Source: Gammaproteobacteria bacterium (GTDB lineage: Bacteria; Pseudomonadota; Gammaproteobacteria; SG8-11). Taken from it: a stretch of 14,683 bases of DNA. Made by a program: the position numbers and the translations under genes. Positions 7,660-13,849 of the stretch are shown one piece after another (the first letter of the stretch is position 1; every line of letters starts with the position of its first letter). The notes under the pieces were generated by a model. That model worked only from the letters and a program-made list of their open reading frames with translations. It had not been told where the DNA came from and ran no database searches. Location of the stretch: NCBI GenBank assembly GCA_016200445.1, contig JACQEQ010000335.1, positions 1 through 14,683 on the forward strand. The letters are read 5' to 3'.

Positions 7660-8553
7660 ATGATTCGAATCGAGTTCAGTGACGCCGACAAGAAGGCGTT
7701 GCATCGCGATGCGGTTCCATCATCCGCACGCGAGGGTCCAGAAAAAGATGGAGGTGCTGTGGCTGAAGAGTCACGGGCTGTCACACGCGGAGATTTGTCG
7801 GCTGGCGGGGGTAAACGGCAATACCTTGGTGAGTTACCTGCATCAGTATGAGTAAGAGGGCATTGAGGGATTGAAGCAGTTAAATTTCTGCGGCCAACCC
7901 AGCCGGTTGCGCCCGCACCAAGCCCGTATCGAAGCCCACCTGCGAGACCATCCACCCGCCACAATCAAAGAGGCCTGCGCCCAGATCGCTGACCTCCCCG
8001 GAATACGGCGTTCGCCGACGCAAGTGAGCTTCTTTCTGAAAGAACACGGCGGCATGAAGCGTCTCAAAACCGGGGTGTTGCCAGCCCAGGTCGATCCACT
8101 GAAGCAAGCGGAGTTTAAAAAACCCTCGAACCCAAGCTCGCCGAAGCGGAAAACGTGCGCTGTTCTTCGTTGATGCGGCTCATTTCGTCTTTGGTGCGTT
8201 TGCTTGTGTGGTGTGGTACTGGGCGCGGATGTGGATCAAAGCGCCCTGTGGGCGCGAGCGCTTCAATGTCTTGGGTGAACTCAACGCGGTGACGAAAGAA
8301 GTGATTACCCTGACCCACACCGGCTACATTAATTTGCACAGCGTCTGCGCCCTGCTCCAGAAACTCAGGACTCAGACCCGCCCGGACTTACCCATCAGCG
8401 TGGTGCTCGACAACGCGCGCTATCAACGCTGTGTCCTAGTGCAAAACGTTGCGACAGACCTTCAGATTGAGCTGTTGTTCCTGCCCACCTATTCACCCAA
8501 TCTCAATACACTCTTTGCTCGCGCCTCACTTTCAGACATTTGAGAAGACGTAA
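7660..8553 (+). pseudogene. IS630-family transposase, multiply frameshifted and internally deleted
   Basis: A GGAGG ribosome-binding site (7645-7649) precedes the ATG and MIRIEFSDADKKALHR. A one-base shift near 7710 leads to RFHHPHARVQKKMEVLWLKSHG and the helix-turn-helix AEICRLAGVNGNTLVSYLHQYE. An in-frame TAA follows at 7853-7855. The frame then continues through EGIEGLKQLNF and HPPATIKEACAQIADLPGIRRSP. A second shift lies at the A-run 8117-8122 and a third near 8148, before FFVDAAHFVFG, which holds the first DDE Asp. VVLDNARYQ (second Asp) and LLFLPTYSPNLN follow. At about 8505-8508 the sequence jumps to SLLAPHFQTFEKT, read in another frame and resembling the family's C-terminus. The segment with the third acidic residue (ERLWKF block) is missing, about 50-60 residues. 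The gene is clearly dead. Confidence 0.85.
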
Positions 8554-8561
8554 ATGTTGGC

Positions 8562-8574
8562 CGTGCTGGGTATA
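8562..8574 (-). repeat. Right terminal inverted repeat of the IS630 element
   Basis: CGTGCTGGGTATA, an exact reverse complement of the left end. The last TA probably belongs to the target duplication. The transposase C-terminal remnant ends about 9 bp before it, as is common in this family. Confidence 0.87.
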
Positions 8575-8613
8575 GTCACGTGGCGACGGGCGCAGCAGGA
8601 GCCACCTCGTGAC
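8575..8613 (+). other. Stem-loop directly beside the right IS end
   Basis: GTCACG at 8575-8580 and CGTGAC at 8608-8613, with TGGC at 8581-8584 against GCCA at 8601-8604, form a 10-bp stem with a three-base bulge (CCT) and a 16-base loop. It begins at the base after the IS target duplication. There is no U-tract, so it is not a typical intrinsic terminator, and its role is unknown. Confidence 0.4.
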
Positions 8614-8952
8614 GTAGAGTCATTGTGGCGCTTCCCATCCGCAGGACTGCCGAGGGCGATGCGGACAGAGTCCGACGTCGCATACCGTGCCCAGACTGAG
8701 TGCGCGAGGTGAACTCGGACGTTGACGCTGTAGAATTAATCAATTTTGAAATTCATAAATGAATGCCGAAGAAAATCGACTTCGTAGAATCGTTCAGGAT
8801 CGACGATCTCAATATTGGGAGGGGTTTTGTGACGCGGTATTTTCACCCCTCAGCCAATTCCCAGTAGTTTTTCTACACCATCGTTACGTCGCGTATCTCG
8901 AAGGCAGGCACTCGCGGGCCGTTGAGAATCAATTCCGCCGACACGATATACC

Positions 8953-8968
8953 AACGCCACGTGGCGTT
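8953..8968. promoter_or_regulatory. Perfect 16-bp palindrome AACGCCACGTGGCGTT
   Basis: The two 8-base halves are exact reverse complements around a CACGTG centre. It lies about 147 bp upstream of psiE in non-coding DNA, a size and position that would suit a dimeric repressor or activator site. No known consensus is matched with confidence. Confidence 0.35.
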
Positions 8969-9114
8969 CGGTGCAGTACAACCTAGGCGGGAGCTGCTCT
9001 ACAGTTCGGCTATGCGCAACGGAGTGTAGTGGTAGAGTAACGCTAGTCGGCGAGTGTGTTCGACTTGGGTTGTGGGTTGCCGATCCACAAAAATATTTCG
9101 CGCATGGAGGATTG

Positions 9115-9528
9115 ATGCTACCACTGCTGAAAAAATTCGAACGCGCAGTCGTCGTGTTTCTGATCGCGATGCTTGCAATCGTGGTCGCGCTGACGGCGCT
9201 GGAGCTGGCGTGGATACTGATCAAGGACATCATGTCGGAGCCGGTACTCATCCTGGAAATCGACGAGTTGCTGGAAGTGTTCGGCTTCTTCTTGTTGGTG
9301 CTGATCGGCATCGAGTTGCTGGAGACGATCAGTAATTACCTTGAAAAAGGCCACATTGAGCTGAAAGTCATTTTCAGCGTCGCGCTGATTGCGATCGGAC
9401 GCAAGATCATCATCCTCGATCCCAAGGACTACGACGGCCTGACCTTGGTCGGAATCGGGGTGATAATTCTGGCGTTGGTCATCGGTTACGGCATCGTCAC
9501 CGACCGGCTGACGCACCGTACGCAATGA
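9115..9528 (+). CDS. psiE: PsiE-family phosphate-starvation-inducible membrane protein
   Basis: The 137-residue product starts at the ATG 9115-9117 behind GGAGG (9106-9110, a short 4-base spacing). An upstream in-frame start at 8971 would add residues without hydrophobic or family character. Four hydrophobic helices are visible at about 10-33, 53-72, 82-98 and 108-130, with the PsiE features MSEPVLILEIDELLEVFGFFLLVLIGIELLETI and a charged GRKIIILDPKDYDG loop. PsiE proteins are small inner-membrane proteins named for phosphate-starvation induction in E. coli, and their biochemical role is unknown. No PhoB box is seen upstream, so phosphate control here is not shown. The next gene starts 131 bp downstream and probably has its own promoter. 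Confidence 0.85.
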   Translation: MLPLLKKFERAVVVFLIAMLAIVVALTALELAWILIKDIMSEPVLILEIDELLEVFGFFLLVLIGIELLETISNYLEKGHIELKVIFSVALIAIGRKIIILDPKDYDGLTLVGIGVIILALVIGYGIVTDRLTHRTQ

Positions 9529-9562
9529 AGTCAAAACCCTACTCCGGTGGTTACCGCACGTA

Positions 9563-9593
9563 TTGAGGCGGCCGCCTCCCCCGCTGACATAAT
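9563..9593 (+). promoter_or_regulatory. Candidate caxA promoter with an embedded palindrome
   Basis: TTGAGG at 9563-9568 and CATAAT at 9588-9593 (five of six to the -10 consensus) are spaced 19 bp, longer than ideal. The perfect 14-bp palindrome GAGGCGGCCGCCTC (9565-9578) overlaps the -35 box and the spacer, so a bound dimeric protein or a stem there would affect initiation. The -10 lies about 66 bp before the proposed GTG start. The promoter call is inferred, while the palindrome is directly visible. Confidence 0.3.
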
Positions 9594-9659
9594 CGGCGCA
9601 GCGTGCCCCCGGATCGCAACGCCCGGTCAGATCAAAGCGTTGTTGCGCAGGAGTCATGT

Positions 9660-10739
9660 GTGAATATTGTCTGGTTCGTGCTCGGATTAATCTTGCTCGT
9701 CACCGGCGCGCAGCTGCTGGTTCGCGGTGCTTCCAAGCTGGCGTTGTCGTTCGGCGTTTCGCCCCTGGTGGCCGGACTCACCATCGTCGCGTTTGGCACC
9801 AGCGCGCCGGAAATGGCGGTGTCGGTCCAATCCTCACTTATCGGCCAGGTCGACATCGCGCTGGGCAATGTCGTCGGCAGCAATATTTTCAACGTACTGT
9901 TCATCCTTGGCGTGTGCGCACTGATCGCGCCCTTGGTCGTGGCGCCGCAAATCATCCGCCAGGAAGTGCCGATCATGATCGGCGCATCGCTATTATTGCT
10001 TGCGCTTACCCTCGACGGCGGTGTGAGCCGAATGGACGGCGCACTGCTCTTTGCGCTGGTCATCGCCTATACCGTGTTCTTGATTCGCCAAAGCCGCCAA
10101 GAAACCCGGGCGACGCAAGACGAATACGCGCAAGAGGCCGGTAAAACCTTGGTGGCACAATGGGACCGGCACTGGTCGGTTCAGCTGCTGTTGATTGTTG
10201 GCGGACTGGTGCTGCTGGTGCTCGGCGCGCGCTGGCTGGTCGAAGCTGCCGTCGCTTTTGCGCGTGATTTCGGCGTCAGCGAAATGGTGATCGGGCTCAC
10301 CGTCGTCGCGGCCGGCACCTCGTTGCCGGAAGTGGCGACCTCGGTGGTCGCGACTCTGCGCGGCGAACGCGACATCGCGATTGGCAACGTCATCGGCAGC
10401 AACACGCTTAACATTCTGGCGGTGCTGGGATTGTCGAGCCTGGTGGCACCGCAGCCGCTCGCAGTCGCGCCCGCGCTGCTGTCGTTCGATATGCTGGTGA
10501 TGATCGCGGTTGCGCTGGCCTGTCTGCCGATTTTTTTCACCGGCCACCGCATCGCGCGCTGGGAAGGCGGCTTGTTTCTCGCCTACTACGCGGCGTATAC
10601 CGGGTTCCTGATCCTGGCTTCGCAACAACACGACGCCTTGCCCGCCTATAGCGCGGTGCTGCTGGAATTCGTAGCACCCCTGACGGTGATTACACTGCTG
10701 GTCATTGTCTGGCGCGAGTGGCGCGATCGGCGCAACTAA
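9660..10739 (+). CDS. Calcium/sodium antiporter of the CaCA family (YrbG/CaxA-like)
   Basis: The product exchanges Ca2+ for Na+ (or H+) across the inner membrane. I place the start at the GTG 9660-9662, giving 359 residues beginning (V)NIVWFVLGLILLVTGAQLLV, because CAGGAG lies 6 bases upstream and the family starts with this helix. A longer in-frame reading from 9603 adds a polar, unsupported leader. Two inverted Na/Ca exchanger repeats are clear: GTSAPE at 46-51 with GNVVGSNIFN at 69-78, and GTSLPE at 219-224 with GNVIGSNTLN at 242-251. They contain the two ion-coordinating Glu residues. About ten hydrophobic helices are present, plus an extra C-terminal one (about 325-350) compared with E. 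coli YrbG. The next gene, mrpA, follows 13 to 64 bp downstream depending on its start, so co-transcription is likely. Confidence 0.92.
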   Translation: MNIVWFVLGLILLVTGAQLLVRGASKLALSFGVSPLVAGLTIVAFGTSAPEMAVSVQSSLIGQVDIALGNVVGSNIFNVLFILGVCALIAPLVVAPQIIRQEVPIMIGASLLLLALTLDGGVSRMDGALLFALVIAYTVFLIRQSRQETRATQDEYAQEAGKTLVAQWDRHWSVQLLLIVGGLVLLVLGARWLVEAAVAFARDFGVSEMVIGLTVVAAGTSLPEVATSVVATLRGERDIAIGNVIGSNTLNILAVLGLSSLVAPQPLAVAPALLSFDMLVMIAVALACLPIFFTGHRIARWEGGLFLAYYAAYTGFLILASQQHDALPAYSAVLLEFVAPLTVITLLVIVWREWRDRRN

Positions 10740-10803
10740 CCGAGCCACTTTCGTGCAACCCCAAGAACTCAACGCGACCACGACTGCCGCAGCACACACT
10801 ACG

Positions 10804-13038
10804 ATGCTACCGCTAGTATTGATTCCCGCAACCCTGTTCGCGCTGCTGTTGTACGTGCTGTTTACTGTTGCGCTGCCATGGACATTTTCCTCGCCGTGGA
10901 TTCCTTCGTTGGGCATTGATTTCAGAGTTCAGGTCGATGGCCTGGCCGCGCAATTCCTGCTACTGATCACCGGCATCGGCACCCTGGTGTTTGTCTATGG
11001 CGCGGGCTACCTCAAGGGCGATCCCAAACGCATGCGTGTGTTTGTGCTGTTGCTGTTGTTCATGGCCGCCATGATCGGCGCGGTGATCAGCGACCATCTC
11101 ATCGTGTTGTTTGTGTTTTGGGAGCTGACCAGCGTGCTGTCGTTTCTGCTGGTCGGCACGCACCATGAGGAGGAGTCCAATCGCAAGTCGGCACAGCAGG
11201 CGCTGTTGGTCACCGGTCTGGGAGGGTTGTTTCTGCTGGCGGGATTCATCCTGCTGAGTGAAATCGGCGGCACTTATTCCATCCAGCAACTCATCGCACG
11301 CACCGCAACTTTGCCCGACGATGCGCGCCTTCCTGCGGCGCTCGCGCTGATCTTTGTCGGCGCGTTTACCAAGTCGGCGCAGTTTCCGTTTCATTTCTGG
11401 CTGCCCAACGCGATGGCCGCGCCCACGCCGGTGAGCGCGTATCTTCACTCCGCAACACTGGTCAAGCTCGGCATCTATCTATTGGCGCGACTCGACGCCG
11501 CATTTAGCGATCTGCCTTTCTGGGAAGTTACGCTGGTGAGTGTCGGCACGCTGACGGCGGTGGGCGCCGCGATTCAAACCGTGCGCGAGCGTGACTTAAA
11601 ACGGATTCTCGCCTGGTCCACCGTGGCCACCCTCGGCACGCTGACCATGCTGGTGGGTTTGCCTGGCAACGGCGCGGCACTCGCGGTCGCCACGCTATTT
11701 TTCGCCCATGCGCTGTACAAGGCACCGCTGTTTTTCGTTGCCGGTAATCTTGATCACGGTGCCGGTACACGCATTATCGATCAGCTCACTGGCATGCGTC
11801 GCTACATGCCGTGGACCGCCGCCGCCGCGCTACTCGCTGCATTTTCGATGGCCGGCTTGCCGTTGTCGTTCGGGTTTGTCGCCAAAGATGCGCTCACCAT
11901 TGCCAAGGCCGAAGCGGACGTTTTCATGCTGGTCAGCTATGCCACCGTGTTCGTCAGCGGCGTGTCGGTTGCAGTCGCGGCGATTGCGGCAATTCACATA
12001 TTCTGGGGGCGCGACACCATACCGCGCGAGGTGCATCCGCACGAGGCGCCGCTCAACATGTTGTTGCCACCGCTGGTGCTGGTGGCCTTGGCGCTGGTCT
12101 TCGGCTTGGCGCCAACGCTGGTCGATCCGTTGCTGGGCGCCGCTGCCCATGCGATCGCGCCTGGCTTCGACACTGCGGCGGTGGACGCCGCCTACGACGC
12201 CGGGCCGGTGATCACCGCCACACTGAGCGCCCTAGTGCTCGGTATTGGCATTTATCTGGGCTGGGATCGGCTGCATGCGTTGCTCGACCGCGTGCGCGTT
12301 TTCGACAACGTCGGCCCGGAGTCGTGGTACTGGCGCAAACTCAAATTCCTGCCGCGCCTCGCCGCCTGGCAAACGCGGCGGTTGCAGCACGGTCTGTTGC
12401 CGCGCTATCTGCTGGTGCTGGTGGGCAGCGTCACACTGGCGATGCTTGCGCTGCTGTGGATTGCGCAACCCGTCTGGATCTGGCCCGCGTGGCACACTTT
12501 GACTTGGCCGGTGGCGGCGGCTTGTGTGCTGATCGCCAGTGCAGCCATCGCGACGTTGTTCATGCGCGATCACTTGGTCTTGCTGTTGGTCAGCGGGTTG
12601 GTTGGCTACGGCAGCGCGATATTGTTTTTGTTTACCGGCGCGCCCGATCTCGCCTTCACACAGTTTGCCGTTGAGACTGTGTACGTGGTGGTTGCCGCCG
12701 CCGTGCTGGTGATGCTGCGCCGTGGCGGACCACTGCCCAACGCAGCGCAACCGGAAGCGCGACTGCGACCGTTTGCGCTGGCAGTAGCGCTGGCCTTCGG
12801 CGCGATGCTCACCGCATTGGTGTTGTACACCGCCGGTCTGCCGTTCGATGCCGCGCTGAGTGATTTCTTCGGCGCGCAAAGCCTGTCGGCCGCGCACGGG
12901 CGCAACGTCGTCAATGTAATCATCGTCGATTTTCGCGGCATCGATACCTTGGGGGAAATCAGCGTGCTGCTGTTTGCGTTGCTGGCGGCGCTGCCGTTAT
13001 TGCGGCTGGCGCACGCTGCGCGCGGGAGGGTGACGTGA
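10804..13038 (+). CDS. mrpA: Na+/H+ antiporter subunit A (MrpA/MnhA), short N-terminus
   Basis: MrpA is the largest membrane subunit of the Mrp Na+/H+ antiporter, related to NuoL of complex I. From the ATG at 10804 it has 744 residues. Key residues are Glu107 in VFWELTS, Lys190 in GAFTKSAQFPFHFWLP, His197, and Lys266 in RERDLKRIL. As I recall the Bacillus pseudofirmus numbering (Glu140, Lys223, His230, Lys299), all are shifted by the same 33. The N-terminus therefore lacks about the first helix. The C-terminal part carries MbhD-like (LLLVSGLVGYGSAILFLFTGAPDLAFTQFAVE) and MbhE-like (GRNVVNVIIVDFRGIDTLGEI) domains. No Shine-Dalgarno sequence precedes the ATG. A GTG at 10753 would add 17 mostly polar residues and is a real alternative. 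The stop overlaps mrpB as GTGA. Confidence 0.9.
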   Translation: MLPLVLIPATLFALLLYVLFTVALPWTFSSPWIPSLGIDFRVQVDGLAAQFLLLITGIGTLVFVYGAGYLKGDPKRMRVFVLLLLFMAAMIGAVISDHLIVLFVFWELTSVLSFLLVGTHHEEESNRKSAQQALLVTGLGGLFLLAGFILLSEIGGTYSIQQLIARTATLPDDARLPAALALIFVGAFTKSAQFPFHFWLPNAMAAPTPVSAYLHSATLVKLGIYLLARLDAAFSDLPFWEVTLVSVGTLTAVGAAIQTVRERDLKRILAWSTVATLGTLTMLVGLPGNGAALAVATLFFAHALYKAPLFFVAGNLDHGAGTRIIDQLTGMRRYMPWTAAAALLAAFSMAGLPLSFGFVAKDALTIAKAEADVFMLVSYATVFVSGVSVAVAAIAAIHIFWGRDTIPREVHPHEAPLNMLLPPLVLVALALVFGLAPTLVDPLLGAAAHAIAPGFDTAAVDAAYDAGPVITATLSALVLGIGIYLGWDRLHALLDRVRVFDNVGPESWYWRKLKFLPRLAAWQTRRLQHGLLPRYLLVLVGSVTLAMLALLWIAQPVWIWPAWHTLTWPVAAACVLIASAAIATLFMRDHLVLLLVSGLVGYGSAILFLFTGAPDLAFTQFAVETVYVVVAAAVLVMLRRGGPLPNAAQPEARLRPFALAVALAFGAMLTALVLYTAGLPFDAALSDFFGAQSLSAAHGRNVVNVIIVDFRGIDTLGEISVLLFALLAALPLLRLAHAARGRVT

Positions 13039-13466
13039 ATTCCCGCGCACTGCTCGCGGAAGTATTGGTACGCAGGCTTTACATTGTGGTGCTGGTGGCC
13101 TCTGCGTGGGTGCTGCTGCGCGGCCACAATGCGCCCGGCGGTGGTTTCATCGGTGGCTTGTTAGCGGTCGCCGCCACCGCCGCCTACGCGCTCACGTTCG
13201 ACGCCACGCGCGCACTGCAACGCCTACCGCTCGGCCCGCTGCGCTTGGCCGCGCTCGGCGTGCTGGTGTCCCTGATCAGCGGCTTACCTGCGCTGCTTCA
13301 AAACCTGCCGTTCTTGACACATCTGTGGTTCACGCTGCCACTTGGATTCACGGAGCTGCCGCTGTCGACGGTGATGCTGTTCGACTTGGGCGTGTATCTG
13401 TGTGTTTGGGGCGCGCTCGGCGGCTACTGTTTGGCATTGGTGCGCGCCATCGAGCCCGAGCCATGA
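13035..13466 (+). CDS. mrpB: Na+/H+ antiporter subunit B (MrpB/MnhB)
   Basis: The protein has 143 residues, the usual MrpB length, with four hydrophobic helices and the MnhB-domain signature RGHNAPGGGFIGGLLAV at about 29-45. It starts with GTG at 13035-13037, overlapping the mrpA stop (GTGA), behind a strong GGGAGGG at 13024-13030. MrpB is a small membrane subunit needed for assembly and activity of the Mrp complex, with no known catalytic role of its own. The C-terminal helix (LSTVMLFDLGVYLCVWGALGGYCLALV) is family-like. Its ATGA overlap with mrpC continues the coupled operon. Confidence 0.92.
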   Translation: MNSRALLAEVLVRRLYIVVLVASAWVLLRGHNAPGGGFIGGLLAVAATAAYALTFDATRALQRLPLGPLRLAALGVLVSLISGLPALLQNLPFLTHLWFTLPLGFTELPLSTVMLFDLGVYLCVWGALGGYCLALVRAIEPEP

Positions 13467-13849
13467 TCTGGGCCGTCGCACTCGCCCTGGGCATCGTTAT
13501 CGCGGCGGGCACCTATCTGGCGCTATCGCGCGACGTGCTGCGTTGCCTGATCGGACTCGCGCTGATGGGCAGCGGCGTCAATCTGCTGCTGTTTGCCGCC
13601 GGACGACTCGTCACGCATGTGCCACCCATTATTCTCGACGGGGAAACGCTACTGGGTGCTGCGGCGAATCCGCTTCCGCAAGCGCTGGTGCTGACCGCCA
13701 TCGTGATTGGCTTCGCGTTGTTGTGTTTCTCGCTGGTGCTGGCGGTGCGGTTGATGTTGACCACCGGCACTCACGACACGTCGCAATTACGCACAGCGGA
13801 GCCCGCGCCGACCGACGACCATAAACCCGCGCTGGAGGATGTACGCTGA
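13463..13849 (+). CDS. mrpC: Na+/H+ antiporter subunit C (MrpC/MnhC, NuoK-like)
   Basis: The 128-residue product begins at the ATG 13463-13465 inside the ATGA overlap with mrpB. It has three hydrophobic helices (about 4-22, 27-47, 73-98) and NuoK/MrpC features: LSRDVLRCLIGLALMGSGVNLLLFAAG, and then NPLPQALVLTAIVIGFALLCFSLVLAVRL, the most conserved block of the family. MrpC is the small subunit homologous to NuoK of respiratory complex I and sits in the membrane beside MrpD. The polar C-terminal tail (about 100-128) is somewhat longer than in many homologues. The TGA overlaps the mrpD ATG by one base (TGATG), with GGAGG at 13834-13838 serving mrpD. Confidence 0.92.
   Translation: MIWAVALALGIVIAAGTYLALSRDVLRCLIGLALMGSGVNLLLFAAGRLVTHVPPIILDGETLLGAAANPLPQALVLTAIVIGFALLCFSLVLAVRLMLTTGTHDTSQLRTAEPAPTDDHKPALEDVR

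Larger units (their letters stand above)
7580..8574 (+). mobile_element. IS630-family insertion sequence, degraded, with intact terminal inverted repeats
   Basis: The element is bounded by perfect 13-bp inverted repeats, TATACCCAGCACG at 7580-7592 and CGTGCTGGGTATA at 8562-8574. IS630/Tc1-mariner elements insert at TA and duplicate it. The outermost TA on each side (7580-7581, 8573-8574) is therefore best read as the target duplication, making the element proper 7582-8572. At about 990 bp it is shorter than usual for the family (roughly 1.1-1.2 kb), which matches the deletion seen in the transposase. Inside is a single degraded transposase gene on the plus strand. The element cannot make active transposase but keeps ends that a related enzyme might still recognise. 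Confidence 0.87.
8575..9114. other. 540-bp gap with no convincing gene
   Basis: I find no recognisable protein on either strand. The longest plus-strand frame (8759-8986, 75 codons) has no ribosome-binding site and no family features. A 34-codon frame at 8762-8866 (beginning MPKKIDFVESF) is equally unsupported. Structures seen are the hairpin at 8575-8613, a small GGAC-AGA-GTCC hairpin flanked by GCGA/TCGC at about 8659-8682, and the 16-bp palindrome at 8953-8968. The last roughly 150 bp should hold the psiE promoter, but no clear sigma-70 boxes or Pho box are visible. The stretch may be remnants of lost genes between the decaying island and psiE. Confidence 0.5.

Noticed and set aside
8759..8986. 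75-codon plus-strand frame before psiE
   Set aside because: No ribosome-binding site, no recognisable family and mixed composition. The 34-codon frame at 8762 overlaps it and is equally plausible or implausible.
8971..9114. Extended N-terminus for PsiE from an upstream start
   Set aside because: The added residues are Cys- and Arg-rich without hydrophobic or family features, and GGAGG sits directly before the ATG at 9115.
10705..10752. MrpA start at TTG 10705 overlapping caxA
   Set aside because: TTG is a rare start, the overlap would be 35 bp, and the added residues are low-complexity and polar.
9993..10916. 307-codon minus-strand frame opposite caxA and the start of mrpA
   Set aside because: It is Gln/Arg/His-rich antisense composition, the usual shadow of GC-rich membrane-protein genes. 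No start signals or family resemblance.
11811..12674. 287-codon plus-strand frame inside mrpA
   Set aside because: Arg/His/Gly-rich shadow of the real MrpA frame, with no ribosome-binding site and no family match.
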